Source: Orychophragmus violaceus
Taxonomy: Eukaryota > Streptophyta > Magnoliopsida > Brassicales > Brassicaceae
Direction of reading: 5' to 3'
Assembly: GCA_030180135.1 (NCBI GenBank)
Contig: CM058231.1
Span: 47,750,235-47,814,234, forward strand
Length of the DNA: 64,000 nt
Below, one piece after another: positions 49,901-59,049 of the stretch (the first letter of the stretch is position 1; every line of letters begins with the position of its first letter). Both the position numbers and the translations under genes were made by a program. The notes below the pieces were generated by a model, which did no database searches, was not told the origin of the DNA, and saw only the letters and a program-made list of their open reading frames with translations.

Positions 49901-50956
49901 AGTTCCTACAGCTAGTGCTGAAACTTTCGCTCCATTCCCAACTCGTAGTTCCACTTGTCCTTGCTTCAGCCTTCTACTGTTGCTGAGTGCCTGCATATTC
50001 GTACAAATATGAGCCCCACAACCAGTATCCATGACCCATGAGGTATTATCAGAAGTAGTTGTATTAACTTCTATAACAAAAATACCTGATGAAGAAGTCT
50101 CGAAAGTCTTCTTCTTTAATTCCTTTAGACCTTCCTGGAATTTCTTGCAATCTCTTCTCCAATGCCCCAGTTCTTTGCAGAACCTGCACATGTCAGTAGG
50201 CCCAGCCTTGGACTTGGGCTTGGGCTTTGGCGTGTCTGAGTCCACGACTTGGACACCCTTGGCCTTTCCCTTATCCTTAGCAGAAGACTTCTTAAACCCC
50301 TTGCCCTTTTGTACCATAAGTACATTGGGGTCCTTGGCGGTTTTCTTCAAGTTGGGCTCTGCAGTCTTGAGCATTCCGTGAAGCTCAGGCAGTGTCTTAC
50401 TCAAGCCATGCATGTTAAAGTTCAGAATGAACTGATCATAGCTTGCAGGTAAAGACTGCAGAATGATGTCGCAGGCAAGTTCCTGGCTGATTGGGCAGTC
50501 GAGTTTGTGAAGATGATCGAGATAACCCATCATCTTCAACACATGAGGACTCACTGCCGCATTCGCAGCCAACTTACAGTCCAAGAGGTTCTTAACTGTC
50601 TGGAACCTCTCGGTCCTAGCCTGCTCCTGAAAAAGCGATTTCAGGCTTGCCATGATCTCGATTGGAGACAATACACTTTCGAACTGTTTTTGCAGCTCAG
50701 GAGTCATTGTCACCAACATCAGGCAATAAACATCATTTTCATCTGACGAATGCTTTTCCCAAGCATTGTGCAGAGTCCTGGCAGCATTGGCAAGAGGCCT
50801 CTCGGGGAGGGGATCTCGAAGGACATAATCCTTCTTCTCCTGCTTGAGGACCAGCCTCAAGTTCCTTGACCATGTCAGGAAGTTCGTTCCAGTCAGCTTC
50901 TCCTTCTCGAGAACAGACCGGATCGAGAACGTGTTTTGTGTGCTTGTAGTAGTCAT
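46979..50956 (-). CDS. Ty1/copia Gag-Pol polyprotein
   Basis: One frame of 1325 codons encodes all proteins needed for copia retrotransposition. Domain order by residue: Gag (about 1-250, UBN2-like); CCHC zinc knuckle 257-270 (C-X2-C-X4-H-X4-C); aspartic protease with D-T-G at 310-312 in the variant DTGCGAH; integrase HHCC zinc region 445-479; catalytic D506, D569, E605 with the D,D-35-E spacing; reverse transcriptase from about 850 with YVDD at 999-1002; RNase H about 1165-1300 with D1172, E1213 and D1251. Integrase before reverse transcriptase defines Ty1/copia. No stop or frameshift is seen, so the element may be autonomous. Gag and Pol are in one frame, so their ratio cannot be set by frameshifting here. 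Confidence 0.95.
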   Translation of the reverse strand: MTTTSTQNTFSIRSVLEKEKLTGTNFLTWSRNLRLVLKQEKKDYVLRDPLPERPLANAARTLHNAWEKHSSDENDVYCLMLVTMTPELQKQFESVLSPIEIMASLKSLFQEQARTERFQTVKNLLDCKLAANAAVSPHVLKMMGYLDHLHKLDCPISQELACDIILQSLPASYDQFILNFNMHGLSKTLPELHGMLKTAEPNLKKTAKDPNVLMVQKGKGFKKSSAKDKGKAKGVQVVDSDTPKPKPKSKAGPTDMCRFCKELGHWRRDCKKFQEGLKELKKKTFETSSSGIFVIEVNTTTSDNTSWVMDTGCGAHICTNMQALSNSRRLKQGQVELRVGNGAKVSALAVGTYLLTLPSGLILELNNCYFVPAISRNIISISLLDLEGYDFSVKNKLCSFNRNNLFYGSAPLTNGLYILDQSAPIYNINTKRFKPNEENRTFLWHCRLGHISEKRIKRLHSNGLLGSFDFESCEKCESCMMGKMTRAPFNKPNERASDLLGLIHTDVCGPMSTNARGNYQYFITFTDDFSRYGYVYLMKHKSESFEKFREFQNEVQNQLGKSIKALRSDRGGEYLSQEFSDHLRECGIVSQLTPPGTPQWNGVSERRNRTLLDMVRSMMSHTDLPISLWGYALLTAVFTLNRAPSKAVAKTPYELWTGETPVLSYLRIWGCEAYVKRLISDKLTPKSDKCYFIGYPRETKAYYFYLRSENKIFVARDCNFLEREFLSKKDSGSKVLLEEIQDEQDTAQPNEEEQQEDLQEIVEPEPVVPEVRRSGRIRHEPERYQGFLVTDCHDLLIIDGDEPSNFNQAMMGPDSSKWRKATDSEMDSMSVNQVFSLVDLPVGVKAIECKWIFKKKIDVDGNVQIYKARLVAKGFRQVHGVDYDETYSPVAMMKSIRILLATAAFHDYEIWQMDVKTAFLNGILEEDVYMTQPDGYIDPKNAGKVCKLHKSIYGLKQASRSWNLRFDEAIKQFDFIRNEEEQCVYKKTSGSKIVFLILYVDDILLLGNDIPMLKSVKDWLGSCFSMKDMGEAAYVLGIRIYRDRPKRLIGLCQDSYIDKVLQRFSMKDSKKGFTPMVHGTTLSKKQSPTSAAELERMKNIPYASAIGSVMYAMICTRPDVAYALSMTSRYQSNPGENHWIAVKNILKYLRHTKDKFLVYGGSDVLKVSGFTDASFQTDTDDFRSQSGYVFCLNGGAVSWRSSKQDTVADSTTEAEYIAASEAAKEAVWIRKFIMELGVIPDAAEPLALFCDNNGAIAQAKEPRSHQKSKHVQRRYHLIRDIINRKEVKISRVPTDDNVADPLTKPLPRPKLEFLTEAVGIRNIEM

Positions 50957-51496
50957 ATCTGAAATATATAAATAAAAAGGTTATTAGTTATATGTTCAAA
51001 ATGATTAATCTCGTATTAAAGTATAATATGATTAATCATGCATTATATTCAATAACCTAAGTTACCCTCAATAGAATATAATGATTCCAGGATCCACATA
51101 TAACTAAGATCAAAGTGGGCCACTGGCCGTCACCCAACCTTAGCTTATATCGGTAAGCCCTATATCGGCTAATTATATCCGTGATATAACTCTTGGTTGT
51201 GAATCTGGGCCCGAGGCCCAATCCACCCTGATGTCTCAAGGCCCGGGACTCCCGATGGCCTAGTCAAGAAAACCGGACTATACAGTCATGTAATCATTAA
51301 TGTCTGGGATTCCCAATGACATTTATGAATCACAAACCGTCTTACCCACGCAAAAGCAGACATCCTCACACTGTAAGGCCATGAATGCAATTGAATGGGC
51401 TTTGACAGCTGACATAGCCTGGACAAGACATCCAACGCTTGATATTGTTTGAGGTTCGTAGGTTTATTAAAATTCATTCCCAAAATAGAAGATTAC

Positions 51497-51650
51497 TATT
51501 TCGGGAAACTTTCTATTTTTGGAAACCTACTATTTTTGGAAACTTTCTAAAATTGGAAACTTTCTAAAACCTGAAACTTTCTAACTTTAGAAATTTCTTT
51601 AAAATCCAAAACCCGCAAATTCAGAAACTTTCTAATTTCAAAATTTTGGA
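51497..51650. repeat. Short direct repeats in the copia leader
   Basis: At least five copies of GGAAACTTTCTA or close variants, spaced roughly 18-20 bp. Confidence 0.6.
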
Positions 51651-52079
51651 AATTTTAATTTAAAATCGACTTTATAATTTTATAAAATAAATTTTAAATT
51701 TATCTGAAGAAAGACTCAAATAATTGGCCCAATTGTTTTAACTTCTTGGCCCGAGGCCCAAGAATTGGTCCATGTCCAAGACATGACCCAATTGTCCAAT
51801 TAATTGACATAACCGGTCTGGTTCATTAAAACTGGTCTAACCAAGTTTCAATTACTACGATGACCACAATTGTCAACCGGTTATTTACTAAACCGGATTT
51901 TCTCAATTTATTTGGTCCAACCAAATCAAATTAGAAATTCCTGGTTTAGGCACTAAATCCAATATTTCTTTCGACATTGGATTTCTTATCCCGGTTTAAC
52001 CAGACTTAATAAAATTATTAAATCTGTTTATTAAACCAGAACGAATCAATTTTAATTAAATTAAACCGAGCCAAAACCC

Positions 52080-52320
52080 TAACCGCATCGATCGATGCTC
52101 ACAGCATCGATCCTGCAACGATCGTTCATCGATCCTGCATCGATCGATGCTCTCACGCGTGCATGAACGGTTATCAGGTTTGGCCGAGAGATTCTCGCGA
52201 GATCCATGCGATCGTTTGAACGATCCATGCGATCACGGTCAATCTCTCGCGACTGCAACGATCGATCCTTGCATTGCATCGATCGATGCAATGCGATCTC
52301 AGTCGATGCAAAATCAGTTT
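52080..52320. repeat. Dense cluster of CGATCG palindromes in the copia leader
   Basis: More than ten copies of GCATCGATCGATGC, GCAACGATCG, CATCGATCC and similar are packed in 240 bp, including two perfect GCATCGATCGATGC copies near 52084 and 52138 and one near 52275. The motif is the same as in the LTRs of this element and in the Ty3-type element at 1-6330. Confidence 0.8.
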
Positions 52321-52486
52321 AGATCGCATACCAAATCAATATAGTTTGGTCATGCGATTTTAAACAGTTTGTTTAGGATTTAATTCTTGTTTCTTAAGTG
52401 TTTTAATCTTATCAGTAGATTGATTCAAAAACACACTTTTAAACAATCCTAAACAAGTTTCTAAACAAGAAAAACCAGAACCAATA

Positions 52487-52498
52487 GCTCTGATACCA
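52487..52498 (-). promoter_or_regulatory. Primer-binding site, initiator tRNA-Met type
   Basis: The minus strand reads TGGTATCAGAGC, complementary to the 3' end of plant initiator tRNA-Met, the standard copia primer. It lies one base inside the 5' LTR. Confidence 0.92.
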
Positions 52499-52499
52499 C

Positions 52500-53172
52500 T
52501 GTAGGAACGTTTAGATCAATCCTGATTCAATTCCAGATTCAGATTATCCTAAACATGCGATCTAGGTTCTTCTCGGAATAGAAACAAATGATGATCTCAC
52601 CTTATACCTGTTATTGCAGCGGAAATGGATGGTATGTCTGAGATCAGAGAAACACCGAGGGATGAATCCTCCAAAGGTTCACACACGCTTTCACAGGAAA
52701 TAGCTGCTAGACCACCAGGGGAACTCGGCGCAGAGAGAGAGAGTTTACGGCTCAAGTGTTAGGGTTAATCAGTCTGAAACTCGAGTTTTATGACACAAAA
52801 CTCGTCCTGTTCCGTTTGGGCCATTTGGCCCAAATACCAATTAACTCGTCGGTGTTTGCGCACTGCATCGATCGTTGCACCTTATGCATCGATCGATGCA
52901 CAGTGGCTAAACCTTTTATTCTCTCTAAGTACAGTAAATGCCTAGCACTTTTACTGTACTTCTGCTAAACCGTTCCTACACATTTTCCTGTTAGCTTAGG
53001 CGTGTGACCCATATGGGATCATATAATAAAGGCAATAAGTCCAAGACTTATAGATCATGAGCGGACTCTAGCAAGCCATCATGACCCCCAGTATTATATG
53101 ACTTATGTCTGATCATTGACATACTCTTACTTTCTAGAGACAGTACCGAGATTACTGGACACAATTCCAACA
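52500..53172 (-). repeat. 5' LTR of copia element 1
   Basis: 673 bp, same as 45448-46120 except one base. Palindromes at 52864-52879 and 52885-52900. As 5' LTR it should carry the promoter that drives the minus-strand element RNA. Confidence 0.95.
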
Positions 53173-53361
53173 AAAATAGCCGAACAACAGCTTCTTGCAG
53201 CTGAGCAACAAGCAGAGATCAAGAATTTAGCACTCATGAAGAAGTACTTGAGCACTGACCCAAACTTTCTCGCCTTCCTCGCCGCTCAATCGGATGATCC
53301 TGCTAATGATACTGAATTAGGTCCCTTATTCTCTGAACTTGAAAAACTTTTGTGTTCGTAA
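53173..53361 (+). pseudogene. Transposase_24-type gene of CACTA element 1, last exon (3' of copia)
   Basis: The open frame continues the alternating Q/E/A coiled coil that is cut at 45447: AEQQLLAAEQQAEIKN, then an acidic tail and a TAA stop at 53359-53361. Removing the copia element and one AAAAT copy makes the frame continuous. This confirms both the gene model and the exact insertion site. Confidence 0.8.
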
Positions 53362-53639
53362 TCAACTCTTTATGTTTTGGAGTTTGTTTTGTTTAGACAT
53401 GTTGGTTTAAACTATGCGTTTGTTGTTGTAAAAACTATGTTGTACAAACTATGTTGTAAAAACTATGTGTGTGTTTTGAAATCAGGTTTGTTATGTTTGT
53501 AGAGTTCACAAGCATTTTTTAGATTACAAATTCGTAATTACAATCAAATAACACAATTCAATCAACAATCCAATATAATAAAAAAATGGAAAAACAAATA
53601 GGTAAAATCCAAATTGGTAAATCGAGATTTTAGTTAGTC

Positions 53640-53916
53640 GCTAATCAGCCGCTAAAGCAGTCGCTAAATCAGTCACAACACAGTCACAACACAGTCGCTA
53701 AAAGTTACGACTGAATAGTGTCTACATACAAACAGTAGCAAATTAGTCACTTTTTGGTCGTGTGTCAGTCGCAAAATTTGGCGTCTATTTTGCGACTGAT
53801 TATTTTAGGGATGCGATGTTCAGCGGCTACACGTTTTAGTCGAAAAGTGTAACATAGTGGTTTGCGACTGTTTACCGACTATTTTGGTAGTCGCGAATTC
53901 CCTATTTTTTGCAGTG
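53640..53916. repeat. Right terminal and subterminal repeats of CACTA element 1
   Basis: Multiple TAGTCGC, CAGTCGC and GCGACTG motifs lead to the end CTATTTTTTGCAGTG. Followed by the CCT target duplication. Confidence 0.85.
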
Positions 53917-54850
53917 CCTTGAAATTCTTAGAGAAACGAGTCGAAAAGACAGTTGATTTTTGTGATTTAATAAAAAATTACTATATATCTTTTGTACTAA
54001 TTATAATGTTTGTGTTTCTATTTTTGGTGGGATTCTATATTATATTTAAGGAAATAGGAACACATATTAAAGATCAAAACCGTACCAATTGTAATCGAGA
54101 ATCCAAAACCGTCCCAATTTGAATTTTTATGAACGTTTTCGATAGATTTATATGTTTTGAAGTCTGGTAGCCCTTTCATGATATTTGTTTTAAAAATATA
54201 GTTATTATTGGAAGGCTATTCACATATGTTGTAGTTTTTTTCATGAATTATATTATCAGGTTTATTAATGTATAATGGTTTCTATTTTGAAAGGCTTTCC
54301 AGATTTTTAATATAACAGCGTCCTGGATTATGTTTTGTATAAATAATATTATGTTTATTTGTTATCAAACGTAATACATTGATAACGTGGCTACATAAAT
54401 TCACCATATGATCCTATGTAATCCTGAAGCCTCAATATCAATTAGCAAAAAATGAAAAAAATTCGCTTTGGAAGACCCTCAAGAAATTTTGTAATTGCTT
54501 CCTGAATTAATTAAAAATCTATTGATATATAGTATAATGTTGAATTATCATCCAACATACTACATTGGTCCAATGTCTACTCAAACCCATTATATGCTAC
54601 TCTTTAACCCTAAAGACATAGGTTTGATTCTAGTTAAAAGCAAAAAAAAAAAATTCCGACTTAGGACGACTTTTCGATTTTTGTTTTCTCCTTTTTGGAA
54701 GCCCTTCCAGAAATATGTAAATGGTTCTTGAATTGTGAAAATAGTAAACTAATTATTTACAAAAAAATAAATCAGTCAACATGTAAGTTCACATTCAAGT
54801 CAACACAAGATCAAATTATTACAACTTCAAAAAAAAAGATTATTAAATGA
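53917..54850. other. AT-rich DNA, no gene seen
   Basis: No supported coding region. A weak tRNA-like B box (GGTTTGATTCTAG, near 54621) suggests another decayed SINE-like fragment. Confidence 0.5.
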
Positions 54851-54883
54851 TTTTTAAAAGTTGAAAAGCTTATATAAACTGTT

Positions 54884-55018
54884 TCATCGTTGTTTGTCCA
54901 TTGCCTCACCAATAAACTCTTCAAATATTTTGCAAGCTAACTTACTTCTTATGCCTTGTGCATTTTCAACATCAATCCTGAACATATCCTTCATCCTATT
55001 GACTGGAACTCTAACATC
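54884..55018 (-). pseudogene. Ulp1-like (C48) protease fragment, C-terminal part
   Basis: Minus-strand frame with IRSKLACKIFEEF ending in a stop at 54884-54886. It joins the upstream part at 58079-58247 once the CACTA element and one ATC copy are removed, with one frame change shortly after the junction. The pattern matches the end of plant Ulp1-type SUMO proteases often associated with transposons. It is a fragment, not a gene. Confidence 0.5.
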
Positions 55019-55618
55019 CACTACAAGAAATATGTACATTCTTAGCGCGAAAATAATGCTATAGTAGATGTTTCATAGCGAATTCGTAAATTCTATGTCA
55101 TCGGCAGCCATCATAGGTACCCCTCCTACGATAGCATTGTTTCCTTATGCTACGATAAGTCCGGATACGATAGCAATTGGACGATAACATTGTTTCTTTA
55201 TGCTATGATAAGTCCAGATACGATAGCAATCGGAAATATGCAATAATACACTAATTCATAGGTAATTTTTAGCGCTATGATATAAAATTATAACTGGTTT
55301 CTTTTTGCTATTGTAGGTTTTTTCAGAGAGCTATATATTGTTTTATTGTCCAATCATGTTTTGCATAATATAAACACGAACCATTCATAAGACAAATTCA
55401 TAACATATGTTTGAATCAAATCCATATCACAAGTCATTCATCAAACATGACACAAGTCTGAATTCCAAATACATAAAACAATACATAAACATTATGTATG
55501 GCAGGAAAAAGACTGAAGCAGATTTGCATTTCATCTTCAAGCCATAGATTTATCCCTTGAATAGTTGACTTAATCAGAATGGCATCAACAAAATCCTTAC
55601 ACTATCAAACAACTTGCC

Positions 55619-56070
55619 TCATATGCTCATATGATCCTCCCTCAGCAAGATTTGAATTGTATCTGACCATCTCCCAGGTGAATGATTGCTACTAAAAGAT
55701 AACAACACTGCTGCTTCCGCTCTTGCATCCTTCACCATTTCCAGTACCTCTCTCATCACAGACCGGTTCTCAGGATGAATAGCCACGCAAGCAGTCGCGA
55801 TGCTCAAAAGAGATTCAAGTTTCTCCTTAGAAGAATTCAGCTCCTCGCCTGATTCAGTCTCTGCCTCTCTCACCGCACGCACCCATCTGGAGATATCAGA
55901 CCTGTATTCATGATCAAGGTCATGGAATGAAGTTTTACTTGTTAAAATCTCTAGAAGGAGGAACCCAAAGCTATAGACATCAACATCCTGTGTTGGGGGA
56001 GTTGTGTGAGTCTCTATACTTGACAGATTTGTAGAAGAGAGAGGCTTCCCACTCCCAGAAACCCTGCTTC
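55619..56070 (-). pseudogene. Captured LRR receptor-like kinase C-terminal exon
   Basis: An exon of about 150 codons begins after an intron acceptor (TTGTTTGTAG, about 56071) and ends at a TAA or TGA just before 55619. It encodes kinase subdomain IX (DVDVYSFGFLLLEILTSK), subdomains X-XI (ACVAIHPENRSVMREVLEMV) and the tail HSPGRWSDTIQ. This is the C-terminus of an LRR-III-type receptor-like kinase, resembling from memory At1g10850/At1g60630. All catalytic residues, the transmembrane segment and the leucine-rich repeats are missing. It can only be a fragment or part of a chimeric transcript. Confidence 0.75.
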
Positions 56071-56482
56071 CTACAAACAAGACACAAGATTTAAACACAT
56101 CAAGCTTGGCTGAATCAGAGAGAATCAAAATTTAAAATGAAACAGATAACACCTTAGCAACCTGCAGCAAATAAAGTTTGGACGCTAGATAAATACATGT
56201 CTGTTTATGAGGTTCGTTTATATACCGAACTCATAATTGTCGAATAGTTGAGAAGCACATCAAGAACAAAGATATCAGACCGAGATCAATCCTGCTTATA
56301 GCAACAACAACAACAACAAAAAATGATAAATTACCACCAACAAATTGCAGAAAATTAATGAAGCACTAAAGACATGACATATGTGTTGATCACTAGTGTA
56401 ATACTGCTCTGGCAAGTGAACTTACATAGTCTCCTCATGTCTTTTGAGATGATTACAGTACATAAGTTGATTAAGTGATGAT

Positions 56483-57790
56483 CACCTTGATTTTGTTTGT
56501 TGGCTGGAAGACGTCGCTAAGTTTGCAATCTGGTTTTCTGTGTCTTTGTTGTTTGAAGTAGAAGGGGATAAAACATATACCCTCCTCCTACGAGTAAATG
56601 GATAATAATTAGACCATGAAGAAAGGGTTGAAGTTGGAGATTTCAAGTGCAGAGAGTTAAAGAACATCTCAAGGTATCTCTGATTCTGCTCTGTAACTTC
56701 TAGACTCACATTCATATTCCTCAGACTTGGATGCTTCAAAGAAGAAACAAAACAAAAATTAGAAAAGGTGAACTCTTTGGACTCTCTGCTCCATTTTGAA
56801 ACAAAAATAAGAACAAGACTTAGAAAAGAGAGAAAGAAAATGTAGAGATACTTCTCTTTCATGTCCACAAGAATTAGAAAAAGTATTACCTCATACCGAG
56901 CTTTTGGTGGTTGACCAGTCCACTGGCTATACATAGAAACAATATTCTTGTAAAATATCGCTGTACTTTCCTTGTTATTCAAATATTCTTCCGCCTGCAA
57001 AACAAATAAGAAGAATGGATCCAACCCACAAGAAAAGTCAGACTTTTAGGACAATAGGTCGAAGCTTTTTAGGACTAAATGGTACAAAAGGTGAGAAATA
57101 TAGAAACTTTTTTTTAGTTATCCCACCACTCTTGTCGTATGCTAGTGCCTTGTATATTTTTTCCATGGCGTCAGGCATATGAGTAGCATCTGAAATGAGA
57201 GAAAGGAGATGAATTCAGGGATTGTGCAAATAAAACATAAAAGAGAATGCTCGGTTTAATTTATAACCAAGAGACAAAGCAAAAAGACACCCAACCAAAT
57301 TACACAATCGTTTTCTCAGAATTGGAGATCAATTTTAATCCAACTTCTCTCCCATGGATTCACATATACACAACTCTTAAATGATAACCTTGGGATAAAT
57401 ATTTGATGTTAAAGGAAGAAACTTATGAAAAATTGGAAGAGATTTTACCTTGTTTGACATTTAAGGATCGCATATATACATCTCTTGGCCTTAGATTTGT
57501 TTGACTTCCCAGCTATTTCACATGTAGTAGCAATGAAAAAACGATTGAATTAGTGAATACACATACACAAAAATTGTTCATATAAATTAATTTGGTTTTA
57601 CTGAATATACCCAGATCTTAGAGGCACTATGAGGAGACGCAGAAAGCGAGAGAGGAGATGCAGTGATGGCGGTTACCCTAAACGGCGGATGCGGCGAGAA
57701 GCTAGTTTCGAACGAGAGGAAGCGGACGAGAGTAGGAAGACAGAAGGAGGAAGAGAGAAAACTAGAGACGATAGTCTCCTTTTTTTTTGG
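56483..57790 (-). pseudogene. Captured multi-exon gene fragment, unidentified, with a plastid-targeting-like N-terminus
   Basis: Minus-strand exons with good splice signals can be followed. A first exon near 57790-57612 is rich in S/T/A/P and hydroxylated residues like a plastid transit peptide. Short exons lie near 57510-57450 and 57196-57110 (MPDAMEKIYKALAYDKSGG). An exon at 56998-56892 contains AEEYLNNKESTAIFYKN and SQWTGQPPKARYE, and another is at 56732-56483. The last ends at a donor in phase to splice towards the kinase exon at 56070. I do not recognise the source gene. No intact ATG was found in frame at the start. Introns are retained, so capture was from DNA, not from a processed RNA. 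Confidence 0.5.
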
Positions 57791-58078
57791 GGTCAATGAG
57801 AGACGATTGTCTCCTTAGAAGAAAAGAACATGGAAAAAGGGTTAAGAGAGATGAAGGGGGAAAATGAAATGTGAAGAGGGAAATGTTTCAGGACCCTAAA
57901 TTTTTACAAAGTGTTTGGCGGTTCAGCTAAATTTAGCTTCCCGCTTATGGAAACTCTATTATAGCGTTTTCCAATGCTATTATAGAGTTTGGAAATTTTG
58001 AAAACATCTACGATAGCAGTTCAGTAAAACGAGCTATACTAATCTGCTATGAATGGAGACTTTTTTTTGTAGTGATCT

Positions 58079-58247
58079 TCATAACAAAGGGACCACAATT
58101 AAAATTAAATTTAGTCTTTGGAATATCTTCTGCCTTCTCTACTTTAAATGGTGTGAGATCAAAGGCAGACATCTTCTGCCCCTCTTTTAATCTCTTTTCA
58201 AATACTTCACAAATCAAGGCAGAAATCATCTTTGCATGAAATACCAA
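58079..58247 (-). pseudogene. Ulp1-like (C48) protease fragment, part with the NCG motif
   Basis: The minus-strand frame contains KEGQKMSAFDLTPF and then NFNCGPFVMK. Ulp1-type proteases normally have D-C-G around the catalytic cysteine; here the residue before Cys is Asn. The sequence is interrupted by CACTA element 2 and resumes at 55018. Upstream catalytic His and Asp regions are absent. Confidence 0.5.
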
Positions 58248-58445
58248 AAGATAATAAATAAAACATCAATACAAACTAACAAAGAAAATTTTGTGCTGAT
58301 TTAGAATCATACCTGCAATTTTTTTGCACTTGAACGAGACAAGCTTTTATATCCTTAGAAAAGATCACAATTAAAGAATGTGCTTCTCTTGAAGTTTATC
58401 CCCATCTCTATATAATGTCTAATTTTTAGCACGTGTAACACCATA

Positions 58446-58760
58446 TACTACAAGAAAACATCGTTTTTGCGACTGCATCTTGCGACTATATTTGTAGTCG
58501 TAACAATTTGGGACTACTTAGAGACAAGATTGCGATTGGTTTCCGACAACATATATATGATCGTATATTAGTCGCTAATTTATGACAAAAATGGTAGTCG
58601 CCAATTTAGACCGGAAAAATTAGTCACAAAGTAGTCGCTAACTTTGCGACTAATATGGAGAGTCGTTTAGAAGTCGCAAATTAGTGGCAATGCTAGCGAC
58701 TACGTTGTGACTCTGTCGGCGGGTCACAAAGTAGTTGGGTATCAGTCGTATCTTACCTGT
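58446..58760. repeat. Left terminal and subterminal repeats of CACTA element 3
   Basis: The end appears as TACTACAAGAAAACATCG, where CACTAC is expected, followed by many TTGCGACT, AGTCGCTAA and TAGTCGC motifs over about 300 bp. The opening order (GCGACTGCAT, TTGCGACT, TTTGTAGTCG) matches that of CACTA element 1. The right end of the element was not found. Confidence 0.65.
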
Positions 58761-59049
58761 GAAAAACACGTTTTTCCGTGTTGTGGTAGGTGTACCGGTT
58801 TCATGCGACATACATTTATGACCATAATTGGTAGTGACCAATTTAATCGCCTAAAATGTCTACATAATCGAAATTTATCCTTTTCTTCATTTTCATTTAT
58901 AGTAACACAAACAATTTGGAAATTTAGTTTAATTTCGGAAAATTATAATTATAGCTATCATAGGGAGTGGATGTATAGGAGGTTCGATGAAGCCACATGA
59001 AATTTCTCGGCAACCTTCAAAACGGGGGTGGAATAATTCATGCAATTTT

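Larger units (their letters stand above)
50957..52486 (-). promoter_or_regulatory. Long 5' leader of copia element 1
   Basis: About 1.5 kb lie between the primer site and the polyprotein ATG, much longer than the leader of many copia elements. It contains short direct repeats of the type GGAAACTTTCTA at 51497-51650, an AT-rich stretch at 51650-51720 and a dense palindrome cluster at 52080-52320. No convincing coding sequence was seen. It may hold packaging signals, translation control or sites bound by host factors. Confidence 0.65.
45448..53172 (-). mobile_element. Ty1/copia element 1, apparently intact
   Basis: A complete minus-strand element of 7725 bp with two 673-bp LTRs, an initiator-Met primer site, a polypurine tract, one uninterrupted polyprotein frame and a 5-bp target duplication AAAAT (45443-45447 and 53173-53177). 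The LTRs differ at one position by eye (C at 45571, A at 52623), implying very recent insertion. It splits an exon of the CACTA accessory gene, which reads on directly on the far side. The leader between primer site and start codon is long, about 1.5 kb, and contains a large palindrome cluster. Confidence 0.95.
41557..53916 (+). mobile_element. CACTA (En/Spm-like) element 1 with nested copia insertion
   Basis: The left end reads CACTACAAAAAAATAGC and the right end CTATTTTTTGCAGTG, a near-perfect terminal inverted repeat. Both ends are flanked by the 3-bp target duplication CCT (41554-41556 and 53917-53919). Both termini carry many GCGACT/AGTCGC subterminal repeats, the sites bound by the accessory transposase in this superfamily. 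Without the 7.7-kb copia insertion the element is about 4.6 kb. It encodes one broken Transposase_24-type gene and no TNP2-type transposase, so it is non-autonomous. Confidence 0.9.
55019..58075 (-). mobile_element. Non-autonomous CACTA element 2 carrying captured gene fragments (Pack-CACTA type)
   Basis: Ends read CACTACAAGAAA (55019) and TTTTTTTGTAGTG (58075), flanked by the 3-bp target duplication ATC on both sides. Subterminal repeats with GCTATCG, CGATAGC and TATAGCG motifs occupy both ends, including a duplicated ~52-bp unit at about 55130-55235. No transposase is encoded. The interior carries spliced minus-strand sequence from at least two unrelated host genes. The subterminal motif differs from that of CACTA elements 1 and 3, so a different transposase would mobilise it. 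Confidence 0.85.

Noticed and set aside
53116..53361. Independent small gene starting in the copia LTR
   Set aside because: The frame is a chance fusion of LTR sequence to the last exon of the interrupted CACTA gene.
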